A DNA stretch of 64,000 bases from JANXQG01 sp963775975 (GTDB lineage: Bacteria; Planctomycetota; Planctomycetia; Pirellulales; Thermoguttaceae). The notes below the pieces were generated by a model. That model did not search any database. It saw only the letters and a list, made by a program, of their open reading frames with translations, and was not told where the DNA came from. Below, one piece after another: positions 28,320-37,138 of this stretch. Made by a program: the position numbers and the translations under genes. The DNA is taken from the NCBI GenBank assembly GCA_963775975.1, contig CAVZKX010000001.1, forward strand, positions 1,674,001 through 1,738,000, written 5' to 3'. Position 1 is the stretch's first letter. Every line of letters begins with the position of its first letter.

Positions 28320-29931
28320 CTAATGTGCCGAAATGTGTTCGCCTTTCTCGGCCACCGAGCGCTTCATCAGCAGTACCAGAACGACTAGCGCCGCCGAAAG
28401 GATGGCACACACCCAGAAGATATCGAAGAAGGCCATTGACGCAGCCTGCTGCTGGCGGAGGTTGTCGAGCGACTGGACCGCCAACTGCTGCGACCGGACC
28501 GCGTCGCCGGTCCACGGCTGGTAGAACTCGCGGGTCTGCTCTAGAAACGACTGAACATGGGAGTTCAGCGGACCGAGGTTCTCGCCCAAGCGGGAGAGGT
28601 GGAATTGTTGGCGCGGTTCCTGGATGGTGTTGGCCATTGAGGTGCCGACGCTGCCGCCTTCGGTGCGGAGCAGGCTGAACAGTCCGACCGCCGCCCCGCG
28701 GAGGTGCATGGGAATGTACTTGTACGCGGCCACGCTGGCCGGGGCGAAGATCAGGCCGAGACCCAGGGTCAGCACCATCCGCGGCCCAACCACCTGCCAG
28801 AAGCTGATCTGAAGGTTCATCCGCGTCATCCAGTAGTTGCCGACCGCCATGAACGCCAGACCAATGGCAATCATCCAGCGGGCGTCAAACTGCCGGCCCA
28901 GCAGGATTCCGGCGACCACCATGGCCGCCATCGAGGAGACGCCCGAAGGGGACATCGCTAGCCCGGAGACCAGGGCGTCGTAGCCATAAAGCGCCTGGAG
29001 CATACTCGGCAGCGCCATGCTTGCACAGTACACGACGGCGAAGGCACAGAAGAAGATGACGCAGCACACGGCGAAATTACGCTCGCCGAGAACGCGGAAG
29101 TCGATGATCGGACTGGCCGTCCGCATCTCGCGGACGATCAGCAAGACTAGTCCCACCGCGAACAGGATCATGAGCGTCTGTACGCGCCCGAAGGGGTCGC
29201 CCAGCCAGTCCCATTCGCGCCCCTTGCTGAGCACTGATTTCCCAGCAGCACATGACCAGCACCAGCAATCCCAGGCCGATGCTGTCGAAATTCAGCGGCT
29301 GGCGGCTGAGTTCAGCCCGTTCCTGCTTGAGGTAGGCGGGGTCGTCGACCACGGCGTACGCGCCGACCAGTGCCACGAGGCCCATCGGGACGTTCACCAG
29401 GAAAATCCACCGCCAGGTGTAATCGACGCAGAGCCAACCGCCCAGCGTCGGCCCGACGACCGGCGCGATGATGGCAGCCAGTCCGAACAACGTCATTGCC
29501 GTACCTTGCTTCTCGGGCGGGAAGGAGTCCATCAGGATTCCCTGGCTGCACGGCTGCAGCCCGCCGCCGGACAGACCCTGGATCACCCGGAACAAAATCA
29601 TCTGCGGCAGGCTGGTGGCGAAGCCGCACATCGCCGAGGAAAGGGTGAAGATGCCGACCGACATCAGGAAATAGTTGCGGCGGCCAAGGTGCGCCGATAG
29701 CCAGCCGGTGATCGGCAGGACGATGGCATTGGCGGCCAGGTAGCTGGTGATAATCCACTCGGCGTCGCTCTGAGCGGCGGACAGGCCGCCGGCCATGTAC
29801 CTCAGGGCCACGTTCGCCACCGTGGTGTCCAAGATTTCCATGAACGTGGGCACGACGACGATGCCGGCGACGAGCCAGGGGCTGACCGCCGATCGAGTGA
29901 CTGCGCTGGGGTTTAATGCTATGGTGCTCAT
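28320..29931 (-). CDS. emrB: DHA2-family MFS multidrug efflux permease (EmrB-like), frameshifted
   Basis: About 535 residues and 14 predicted helices. Diagnostic motifs: FMEILDTTVANVAL in helix 1, GWLSAHLGRRNYFL loop, RVIQGLSGGGLQPCSQGIL, APVVGPTLGGWL in helix 5. The frame shifts near 29238 (GAAATCAG), where one surplus base separates LGLLVLVMCCWE from LSKGREWDWLGDPFG. The C-terminal part (ASMAFFDIFWVCAILSAALV) is complete. Works with the adaptor encoded 54 nt upstream in the operon to export lipophilic compounds. Confidence 0.9.
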
Positions 29932-29985
29932 GATAGGTTCTCCGTTTAACGGGTGAAGGGTGGCTTATGTCTCGCCCTTCATCGT

Positions 29986-31576
29986 TCATCCCTTGCTCGC
30001 TTGCAAAATGTTCCCTGCGTGCGGCCCCGTAGGCGGTTCTTTGTAGTACACGTAGGGCGTCACCGTTGCTCCGACGAACAACGGTGTCTTCTCCGGGTCA
30101 TAGTCGATCAGCTCAACTCGAACCGGCAGCCGCTGGACGATCTTAACGAAGTTGCCTGTGGCGTTCTGCGCCGGTAGCAACGAGAGCGTCTGGCCAGTCC
30201 CCATCGTGAAGCCGGTGATGCGGCCCTCGAACTCCCGGCGGCCGCAGTACATGTCGACCTCGCACCGTACCCGTTGGCCGATGCGGAGATCGGCCAGTTG
30301 CGTCTCCTTGAAATTCGCGTCGATCCAGATTTCTTTGATCGAACGGACGGCCATCAGGCTTTGCCCTGCCTGGACGTTCGTCCCGGGGTTCACGTTCCGT
30401 CCGACCACCACGCCGTCGATCTCGCTGACGACGTCGCAATAGCGGAGGTTCAACTCGGCCAGTTCCATGTCGTGCCTAGACTGCTCCAGTGCGGCCTTAG
30501 CCTGGAGCACAAAAGGCGCCTTGGGCACCAAGTCATGAAGAATCTGGTCGATGTTCCCTTTCTTGTCGAGCTTGCGAAACTCTTCCAGGGCCTTGTTGGG
30601 CGTCAGATCGATGGACTTCAGCGGCAATCCAAGTTGAGTCACCGTGAGCACGCAATCGCTCAACGCCGCTCGGACCGTCGAAAAGGTCTGGTTCAGATCC
30701 GGCGGGACGTCGCTAAGACTCTTGCCCTTGTCAGGTTGCGGCGCGAGGCCGAGGGCCACCCGAGTCTGGGCGATAGCCTCCTGTGCCTGGACGACGGTGG
30801 CTGCCGCGACCCGCTCGGACTGTTCGCGAAGGTCGCATTCCTCAACGCTGATGGCAGCGGTTGGCAACAACGCCTTGGCGCGCTTGAGATCGGCCTCGGC
30901 TCGGCTGAGAATCGCCTCGTGACTCCGCAGCGCGGCCACCTGGGACCGCAAAAGTGCGACCTGGGCATCGACCTGTTCGGACGCGTTCTGCAGCTTCCAG
31001 CGCTCGGCGCCGAGTTGCGCCTGCCAAGCCCCGCGCCTTCGATTCAGCCGCCACCAGGTTCGTCTCTGCCTGGCGAACGGCGTCGCGCTTCAGCGCCAAC
31101 TGAACCTGGTAAGGTTCCTTGTCGAGCTGAACGAGCACATCGCCCTTCTTCACGCGCTGGTTGTCCTCGACCAGCACTTTCATCACTTGTCCCTGTACGC
31201 GCGGGGCCACAAGCGTCACGTGACCGTTGACGTAAGCGTCCTCGGTGCTCACCGTGTTCAGCGCCGTGCTTACCAAGGGAGCTAGAAAGCAGCCGGCCGC
31301 CGCCAGCCCGACCACGGCGCCGGCCGACAGCAGCCACTTACGGTAGCGGTGCGCGGGCGGCACAGTGACGGGCGGGATAGTGACGGGCGGCCGGGTCTGG
31401 GCGGCGTCAAGTGGGGCTTCTGTCGGCGCTATCGACTTGCCGGGATGCGGCAGTACTTCGACCGGCGCGGCCGTGGCGCTGTTTTCGCCGTGTGCAAGTG
31501 GGCGGTCGGCGGGAACGGAGGCCGATCCGTTGGAAATACGCGAGCCTTGAGAATTCTTACTGGTTATCGTCTTCAC
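29986..31576 (-). CDS. emrA: EmrA-like membrane-fusion adaptor, frameshifted
   Basis: About 530 residues from a GTG at 31576 preceded by GAGGAGTT. Long unstructured N-terminus, one helix (WLLSAGAVVGLAAAGCFLAP), barrel sandwich halves AYVNGHVTLVAPRVQGQVMK and EIDGVVVGRNVNPGTNVQAG, a long coiled-coil hairpin, and C-terminal TFVKIVQRLPVRVE-like barrel (FVKIVQRLPVRVELIDYDPE). A run of four Cs at 31029-31032 appears to hold one extra base; deleting it gives ESKARAWQAQLGAER. The hairpin is longer than in E. coli EmrA. Co-transcribed with emrB. Confidence 0.88.
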
Positions 31577-31610
31577 GATGGAACTCCTCTGTAGGATTGG
31601 TGGAGAATGT

Positions 31611-31829
31611 TTACCTTGGATATGACTTGTTTTCACGTTCGGTTTTCACTTTTCGCGGCGACGGCGCCTGATCAAGTTTTGCCCAAACTTCTTCGCGATA
31701 AACGGCAAGGTCTTCCGGGGCGGAGATGCCCAGCCGCACCGCTTTGCCCTTGATCGACAGAACGGTGACAGCCACCTTCAGATTCGGCACCACGACGCGT
31801 TCGCCAAGTTTACGACTGAGTACGAGCAT
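31611..31829 (-). CDS. csrA: Carbon storage regulator, RNA-binding protein, paralogue 1
   Basis: 72 residues. MLVLSRKLGERVVV start, then VAVTVLSIKGKAVRLGISAP and VYREEVW: the full CsrA beta-strand core with an extended charged tail. CsrA dimers bind GGA motifs in 5' leaders and control translation or termination. It overlaps the upstream STAS gene by 20 nt and precedes emrA by 34 nt. A second csrA is at 52846-53046. Confidence 0.95.
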   Translation of the reverse strand: MLVLSRKLGERVVVPNLKVAVTVLSIKGKAVRLGISAPEDLAVYREEVWAKLDQAPSPRKVKTERENKSYPR

Positions 31830-32154
31830 GAGAATTCCTCCGGGGTTTGGTCGTTGGGGCGATTTCGCTGCCGCGGGGAAGGGGCGATCGCGCGATCTCG
31901 GCCACGATTTCTTTGGTCATGCAGTCGGCGGCAATGAACTCGGCGCCTTGCCGGTGCATGTCCGTCAGGCAGGACTTGCCCGCCGAGTCGATGAAAGTCA
32001 CTCCCGTCAGGTCGACGTGGCGAACCAGGTCGGGCGGCAGGGCGAGAGAGCCTTGCCAGCATTTCTCCAGTTCCCGCAGCCACGGTCCGCTCAACTTTCC
32101 TTCGAGGCGGATCATAAGAACGCGAGCACCGATTTCGATTGTGATTCTCAACAT
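31810..32154 (-). CDS. STAS-domain protein
   Basis: 114 residues from the ATG at 32154 (GGAG 8 nt before). MLRITIEIGARVLMIRLEGK, then VDLTGVTFIDSAGKSCLTDM: a complete STAS fold with the conserved Ser in IDSAGK, so phospho-switching by a partner kinase is possible, unlike the related 13859-14131 gene. Probably an anti-anti-sigma-like or sensor adaptor. Overlaps csrA. Confidence 0.8.
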   Translation of the reverse strand: MLRITIEIGARVLMIRLEGKLSGPWLRELEKCWQGSLALPPDLVRHVDLTGVTFIDSAGKSCLTDMHRQGAEFIAADCMTKEIVAEIARSPLPRGSEIAPTTKPRRNSHARTQS

Positions 32155-32188
32155 GGCTTGTCCACTCCTCTCGCCGCGACGCGGCGGA

Positions 32189-32641
32189 TCAATTCTGTCC
32201 TTGCAAGAGTTCCTTCCGGCAGGCCGTGCTGAACTCCTTGAGCGTATCGATTTCATCGACGTCGTGGTCCTCGATGGCCGTGCGAAACTGCTCGGCCGTC
32301 AGATTGGGCCGTCCATACATTTCGACGATGCGGCGGCAACAAGCCTCTCCCTGGCGGACAACCTCTTCCCCGGACATCAGCCGCATGCAACTCAGGATCC
32401 CGTACAGGGCCACAAGCTGATCCGGCTGGTCCAGGGAATGGGCCAAGGAGTCAATGGTCAGGCGCGAAGCCTCCGTGATGAAGTCTTTGTATAAGGTCTC
32501 GCGCTCGCGCAGCTTCCATTCCGAATGGACGCGAGCGGTTTCCGTGCGTTGTGAAATCCAAGTCGCGGCCAGCGAGGCAGCACCGCCTGCTAAGGAGCCG
32601 ACTGCCGCGGCCGTCGCGGCAACTACCGTTGGGTTCATCAT
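32189..32641 (-). CDS. Single-helix membrane-anchored helical protein, unknown
   Basis: 150 residues. One N-terminal hydrophobic helix (VVAATAAAVGSLAGGAASLAA), then a long cytoplasmic helical region (EWKLRERETLYKDFITEASR, DEIDTLKEFSTACRKEL). It resembles small bacterial membrane proteins of unknown role that accompany respiratory or efflux genes. Its ATG overlaps the stop of the NDH-2 gene, so it is translationally coupled to it. Confidence 0.7.
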   Translation of the reverse strand: MMNPTVVAATAAAVGSLAGGAASLAATWISQRTETARVHSEWKLRERETLYKDFITEASRLTIDSLAHSLDQPDQLVALYGILSCMRLMSGEEVVRQGEACCRRIVEMYGRPNLTAEQFRTAIEDHDVDEIDTLKEFSTACRKELLQGQN

Positions 32642-34083
32642 GGTTTGCCGCCCTCACTCGCATGTTGGTAAAGTGCCGGCAGTGCTCGGACATGTGGACT
32701 CCGGCAACCTGCGCGGTAAGGCGAGTTGACGGCCGCCGGTTCGCGGACGTCATAGGCTGCGGCATCCGTTCGGCGGAGGCGTTCAACTTCTTCGCCGTCA
32801 AGACTGAGCTTGACGATGTCTGGCTGAAACAAGAGCTCAAAAGTCCAGTCGATCATGATGCGTACGCGCCGCCGCCAACCGGGCATTTGCAACAAGTAGT
32901 ACAAGCGGCGGAAAAACCATGCCATGACGCCGCGGACACGCAACTTGATGAACTTTCCGAAGGCCTGGCTGTGGCCCAGTGATCCCATCATCCCCAAAGT
33001 GCTGTAAACGAACGGCCGGGGAGACCGCCCGCGAAGCACGCCTTCAATATTGCGCGCCAGCACGTCGCCCTCTCGCATGGCGTGCTGCGCGAGGTTTGGG
33101 TACGCGTGGCCATCTGGTGCGGGAACGGCCGCACAATCGCCGAGGGCCCAGACCTCCGGGTGACTCTTGCAGCGCATGGTTCCTTCGACCACGATGCGGC
33201 CGCGCCGATCTTTCTCGACGGGCAACTCGGCCACAACCGGGTTGGGCACAAGACCGGCTGCCAGGACGATGGTTTTCGCTTCGATGATTTCGCCCGCTAA
33301 TTCGACCTTGCCCGGCATGATCGCTTGCACTTTCGCTCCGGTTCGGATTTCGGCGCCGCGGCGTTTACGGAGAACGTCGGCGCCGTAGACAGCCAGCTTC
33401 GGGTCGATCTCCGGCATGATTTGGTCGCCGCCCTGGAGAAGGACGAAGCGGACGTCATCGCGATTCATCTGCTTGTATAAGGGCTCAATAGCGCGGACGA
33501 AGGCGGTTAGTTCGCCAAACAGTTCCACGCCGACCAGTCCGCCGCCGATGATTATGAAAGTGAGCTGCTGCCGCTTTCGCGCGAGGTCGGTTTCGACATC
33601 GGCCCGCTCGAACCGCTCGATGATGTGATTGCGCAGCAGCAGGGCATCGGCAAGCGTTTTGAAGGAGAATGCATGCTCGGAACCGGGGATCATTTTGCGG
33701 TTCGTCATTCCGCCCAGCGCGATGACAAGTTGGTCGTAAGACAGTTCTTGCGACTCGCTCTCGGCAGCCAAGTGGACGACGCGACGCTCGAGGTCAATAT
33801 CTCGGACCTCGGCTTCGACGAAACGTGTCCGCCGCAAGAACGCTCGGATCGGGACGGAGCAATTCCGGGCGTCGAGCGCGCCGGAACAGACCTCGAACAA
33901 CAGCGGGGTCATGAGGATAAAGTTATCCCGGCTTACGAGAACGATTTCGACATCGTGCCGGCCCTTGCAACGCCGCTCAAGGTGGTGCGCGGTGGCAACT
34001 CCGCCGAATCCGCCGCCGAGGATCACAATCCTGGTTTTCGACGGCTGCTGGGCAGCGGGATGATTTGCTTGTGACAAAGGCAT
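32638..34083 (-). CDS. ndh: Type II NADH:quinone oxidoreductase (NDH-2)
   Basis: 481 residues. FAD-binding RIVILGGGFGGVATAHHLER, NAD-binding FIIIGGGLVGVELFGELTAF, WALGDCAAVPAPDG with the FAD-ribityl Asp, and a C-terminal amphipathic/hydrophobic region (GVMAWFFRRLYYLLQMPGWR) for membrane attachment. Non-proton-pumping NADH oxidation to quinone, useful in redox stress. GGAG lies 7 nt before the ATG. Head of the operon ndh-(unknown)-STAS-csrA-emrA-emrB. Confidence 0.92.
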   Translation of the reverse strand: MPLSQANHPAAQQPSKTRIVILGGGFGGVATAHHLERRCKGRHDVEIVLVSRDNFILMTPLLFEVCSGALDARNCSVPIRAFLRRTRFVEAEVRDIDLERRVVHLAAESESQELSYDQLVIALGGMTNRKMIPGSEHAFSFKTLADALLLRNHIIERFERADVETDLARKRQQLTFIIIGGGLVGVELFGELTAFVRAIEPLYKQMNRDDVRFVLLQGGDQIMPEIDPKLAVYGADVLRKRRGAEIRTGAKVQAIMPGKVELAGEIIEAKTIVLAAGLVPNPVVAELPVEKDRRGRIVVEGTMRCKSHPEVWALGDCAAVPAPDGHAYPNLAQHAMREGDVLARNIEGVLRGRSPRPFVYSTLGMMGSLGHSQAFGKFIKLRVRGVMAWFFRRLYYLLQMPGWRRRVRIMIDWTFELLFQPDIVKLSLDGEEVERLRRTDAAAYDVREPAAVNSPYRAGCRSPHVRALPALYQHASEGGKP

Positions 34084-34099
34084 GTCGGGTCTCCGGGCA

Positions 34100-34160
34100 G
34101 TGAGCTATGAGCCGTGAGCAATGAGCCATGAGCAGCACATAGCTCATAGCTCATAGCTTC
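34100..34160. repeat. Heptad array with inverted arms (TGAGCNA family)
   Basis: Direct heptamers gtgagct-atgagcc-gtgagca-atgagcc-atgagca are followed by inverted ones (gctcata-gctcata), so the region can fold back (gagctatgag against ctcatagctc). It lies in the ndh leader. Confidence 0.6.
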
Positions 34161-34182
34161 TTTACAACTTGGATCGCCTATA

Positions 34183-34200
34183 AAGCTAAGGCTGTGCCGA
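34183..34200 (-). promoter_or_regulatory. Weak sigma-54-like promoter upstream of ndh
   Basis: Minus strand CGGCACAGCCTTAGCTT: GG and GC are 10 nt apart, with several other mismatches. About 100 nt upstream of the ndh ATG. Confidence 0.35.
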
Positions 34201-34341
34201 AGACGCTAGCGGCGGCGCTTCGTGCCGTAAGTTGAGCGCCGGCAAGAACTTGCGTCTGGGACTGGACGAAATGGCCTTTCGAACGGCGAGAAAGTGTCAA
34301 CGACGGTGCGCCAGCGGGCGCGCGCTAGCGCCAATGGGCGC

Positions 34342-34379
34342 GCGCTACTCGGGTCGAGAGATGCGGAGCTTCTTCACCT
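34342..34379. repeat. Direct repeat left of the AT-rich block
   Basis: 38 bases (gcgctactcgggtcgagag ... ttcttcacct) that match 35534-35571 with 35 identities. The right copy is the 3' end of the sigma-54 activator gene; on the minus strand the left copy still encodes KKLRISRPE-stop. Together they bracket a lower-GC block. Confidence 0.6.
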
Positions 34380-34465
34380 CTTGCATTTCGCACTGCTCGA
34401 ACGTATGAATAGATAGACCAAACGGAAACGAGAACCACGATACGAGCCGGCCGAAAGGGAATCGA

Positions 34466-34727
34466 ATGCCTGAAATATCGAGGTTCTACGGGCTTCGAAT
34501 CACGATGAACTACAACGAACACCTACCTCCGCATTTTCACGTGGAGTATGCCGAATACGAGGCGCAAGTTGGCATCGCGACCGGCGAAGTCATTAACGGC
34601 AGTTTGCCGCGCCGCGCAGCGCGCTATGGTGAACGAATGGACTGCTCTTCACCGTGCCGAACTTGAAGAAGACTGGAGATTGCGAGGCATGATGCAACCG
34701 CTGAACAAAATCGAGGGATTAGAATGA
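34466..34727 (+). CDS. DUF4160 protein (frameshifted), first gene of a DUF4160-DUF2442 pair
   Basis: About 86 residues once one base is removed near 34625. MPEISRFYGLRITMNYNEHL, PPHFHVEYAEYEAQVG and GEVINGSLPRRAAR are the DUF4160 signature; the rest (MVNEWTALHRAELEEDWRLR) continues in the +1 frame. DUF4160 and DUF2442 genes are commonly adjacent and have been suggested to act like toxin-antitoxin pairs; activity is unproven. The stop overlaps the next start (ATGA). Confidence 0.78.
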
Positions 34728-35023
34728 GACCGCGACTTAAATCGATGCGAACTAATGGCGATTTCAAGATCGCGTTCACTTACGAAGACGGCTTGGTCGC
34801 CGAACTTGATTTCAAGAGCCATATCGAGGACATGCACGGCCCGATTGCCGAGCCTCTCGCCGACGAACGTTTTTTCGCCCAGGCATTCATCGATCACGGC
34901 GTCCTCACGTGGTCCAACGGATTCGATATCTGCCCCGACGTGCTACGGTTTTGGTGTGAGAACGGGCGCGTTTCCACGGAGGAAGAAACCAATGCACACT
35001 TTGCCAATCTCGCGACAGCGTGA
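34724..35023 (+). CDS. DUF2442 protein
   Basis: 99 residues. FKIAFTYEDGLVAELDFKSH, then DICPDVLRFWCENG is the DUF2442 fold, a small beta-rich domain normally partnered with DUF4160. Coupled to the upstream gene by a 4-nt overlap. Sits in a lower-GC block bracketed by direct repeats, so it is probably horizontally acquired. Confidence 0.8.
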   Translation: MRPRLKSMRTNGDFKIAFTYEDGLVAELDFKSHIEDMHGPIAEPLADERFFAQAFIDHGVLTWSNGFDICPDVLRFWCENGRVSTEEETNAHFANLATA

Positions 35024-35095
35024 ATCACTTTTCCCCGCCCACTTTTTCCCATTTTTTGTCCCGTGGTTTTCACATTTCGCTCGGAGACATAACCG

Positions 35096-35401
35096 ATGGC
35101 AAAAAGCAAGATGATTGCGAAGAAGAAAATTCAGGAGCAGATAGAACATTTGCGAAGAAATCTTGAAAATGCGGAAAGATACCTCGAAAGGGGCGAAAAT
35201 GTTGAAAGTGTTTCCTTTCTTCATTTTGCCGACTGGCGGGGCAACAGTGGGCATCCCGATTGGATTCGAAATAAAATGATTCCAACTACCAAGAGAGCAA
35301 TCGCCAGGAAAGAAGATATATTAGAAAGAATGAACCATTTGGATTCGCAAGCAGAACTTGCACACGACCAACGCTTCATCGTGGAGGAAGGGGAACGCTA
35401 A
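35096..35401 (+). CDS. Small charged helical protein, unknown
   Basis: 101 residues, Lys/Glu-rich, predicted almost wholly helical (IQEQIEHLRRNLENAERYLE). AT-richer than the neighbours, with AAA/GAA codon preference, consistent with recent arrival together with the DUF4160-DUF2442 pair. No recognised family; no signal or membrane segment. No good ribosome site is visible before the ATG, so the call is moderate. Confidence 0.55.
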   Translation: MAKSKMIAKKKIQEQIEHLRRNLENAERYLERGENVESVSFLHFADWRGNSGHPDWIRNKMIPTTKRAIARKEDILERMNHLDSQAELAHDQRFIVEEGER

Positions 35402-35533
35402 TGGTCGCTAATCAAGGCTAACTCAGACAACGATTAGCGTTGGTTAGTGTTCCCAAAAGCTTCCCCCATTGTCCGCCATTTTCCTTTCTCTCATTTTTCT
35501 GTCCCTTTATTCTATCTGTCGAATAGAAAGGGG

Positions 35534-35571
35534 GCGCTATTCGGGTCGAGAGATGCCGAGCTTCTTCATCT
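35534..35571. repeat. Direct repeat right of the AT-rich block (3' end of the activator gene)
   Basis: Partner of 34342-34379, 35 of 38 identical. It encodes the last codons (KKLGISRPE) of the sigma-54 activator on the minus strand. Confidence 0.6.
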
Positions 35572-37138
35572 TCCAGTATAACATCGAACGCTTCATTCCC
35601 AGGCGGGCCGCGGCCCCCTTGGGCCCGCCCACCACCCAGCCCGTCTCGACGAGGGCACCGAGGATGTGCTCCCGCTCGGCGTCGGCCAGGGTTAGAGCAG
35701 AGGTCGGAGGTCGGAGGTCAGAGGTCGGAACGTCATCTTCGGAACCTGACCTCTGATCTCCGACCACTGACTCCTGTGCTCCGATCTCCAAGTCGCCCAA
35801 TGGGATCTGAAGCGACTTGCTGGGCGACAGGATGACCGCGCGCTCGATGACGTTTTGAAGCTCTCGGATGTTGCCCGGCCATTCGTAGCGAACTAGGGCA
35901 TCCATCGTCGCGGACGGGATGGTCTCGATCCGGCGGCCCATCCGCCGGGCGAACCGCTGGGTAAAATGGCGGACCAGCGGCGGGATGTCGTCAGTGCGCT
36001 CGCGAAGCGGCGGCAATACGAGCGGGAATACGTTCAGGCGGTAGTAAAGGTCACTGCGGAAGCCCCCTTCTGCAACCAGCGCAGCCAGGTCACGGTTCGT
36101 GGCCGCTACCAGACGCACGTCCACCTTGATTGTCTTCGTGCTGCCCAGACGCTCGAACTCCTGTTCCTGCAGTACGCGGAGCAGCTTGGGCTGCAGCTCG
36201 GGCGGGATGTCGCCCACTTCGTCGAGGAACAGCGTCCCGTGGTGCGCCAGCTCGAAACGGCCGATCTTCTGGCTGATGGCGCCGGTGAAGGCGCCCTTCT
36301 CATGGCCGAACAACTCGCTTTCCAAAAGGCCCGTGGGGATGGCCGCGCAGTTGAGCTTGACGAAGGTCCGCTCTCGGCGCGGGCTCAAGTCATGAAGTGC
36401 ACGGGCGATAAGTTCCTTGCCCGTCCCCGTTTCGCCACGAATGAGCACCGTCGAGCCGGTGGGAGCGACCGTCTCGACCTGCTTGAGGACTTGGCACAAG
36501 GCGGCGCTTTGCCCGACGATATCCTCGAAGTTGTGATCGGTGCGGGCCTCTTCCTCCAGGTAGGCTTTTTCCTTGGCGAGTTGGTCCTTCAACGCCTCGA
36601 TCTCCTGGAAGGCCAAAGCATTATCGATGGCCACGGCCACCTGATTGGCAACGAGCTGCAAGAAGCCGACGTCCGCCGTATCGTAGGCGGATGCCTTTCT
36701 GCATACGAATACCAGCGTACCTAGTCGCCGCCGCGCGGTGGTCAGCGGAAGCCAACAAAAGCTCTGAACTCCAAACGGCTGGATGTGGTCCAGGAACCCG
36801 GGCCAGCGCGCCAATTCGGCCACGCTGGACGTGATCAGCGGCTGCTGCTCCTGCCACACAAATCCGGCCGGGTCGTCTTCAACAGGAAAAACTAGCACAG
36901 GTTGTTTTGGGCTGGGCTCGGACGCCTCCAGCAGGTGCAGTCGCATGGTATTGCTCGCTGCATCGTGCAGGACCAGGGCGAGGCCATCGAACTGCACTAC
37001 CTGATGGAGGCGGCCGGCCAACTCGGGGAATAACTTGGACAGATTGTGGTGCGCGACGATCGTTTCCGAAACGGCCAGTAAGGCTCGGTAAGCATCCGAA
37101 GCGGTAATCGCCTGCCCGTCGAAGCGATCGCTGCTCAT
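35537..37138 (-). CDS. Sigma-54-dependent activator, GAF-AAA+-Fis
   Basis: 533 residues. GAF domain at about 25-175 (QVVQFDGLALVLHDAASNTM), a coiled-coil linker (LKDQLAKEKAYLEEEAR), AAA+ with LIRGETGTGKELIARALHDL, GAFTGA and FLDEVGDIPP, then a Fis HTH (GAAARLGMKRSMLYWKMKKL). Between AAA+ and HTH lies a repeat-derived insert (GSEDDVPTSDLRPPTSA) produced by a heptad array. An FhlA-like, receiver-less activator. Candidate controller of the sigma-54-like promoters in this block. Confidence 0.93.
   Translation of the reverse strand: MSSDRFDGQAITASDAYRALLAVSETIVAHHNLSKLFPELAGRLHQVVQFDGLALVLHDAASNTMRLHLLEASEPSPKQPVLVFPVEDDPAGFVWQEQQPLITSSVAELARWPGFLDHIQPFGVQSFCWLPLTTARRRLGTLVFVCRKASAYDTADVGFLQLVANQVAVAIDNALAFQEIEALKDQLAKEKAYLEEEARTDHNFEDIVGQSAALCQVLKQVETVAPTGSTVLIRGETGTGKELIARALHDLSPRRERTFVKLNCAAIPTGLLESELFGHEKGAFTGAISQKIGRFELAHHGTLFLDEVGDIPPELQPKLLRVLQEQEFERLGSTKTIKVDVRLVAATNRDLAALVAEGGFRSDLYYRLNVFPLVLPPLRERTDDIPPLVRHFTQRFARRMGRRIETIPSATMDALVRYEWPGNIRELQNVIERAVILSPSKSLQIPLGDLEIGAQESVVGDQRSGSEDDVPTSDLRPPTSALTLADAEREHILGALVETGWVVGGPKGAAARLGMKRSMLYWKMKKLGISRPE
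35698..35765. repeat. Heptad array with inverted arms (GAGGTCR family) within a coding sequence
   Basis: Heptamers of the form RGAGGTC run from 35698, and 18-bp arms ggtcggaggtcagaggtc (35709-35726) and gacctctgatctccgacc (35748-35765) pair with one mismatch. It lies in the linker region of the activator gene, where the frame remains open. Confidence 0.65.

Larger units (their letters stand above)
34084..34465. other. Intergenic region with heptad repeat, sigma-54-like site and repeat of a regulator 3' end
   Basis: 382 bases upstream of ndh. They contain the heptad array (34100-34160), a weak sigma-54-like site (34183-34200) and a 38-bp near-copy of the 3' end of the activator gene at 35537. 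No intact gene. Confidence 0.45.

Noticed and set aside
34100..34160. CRISPR-like array
   Set aside because: Units are 7 bp without spacers and change to the inverse orientation; no cas genes are present.
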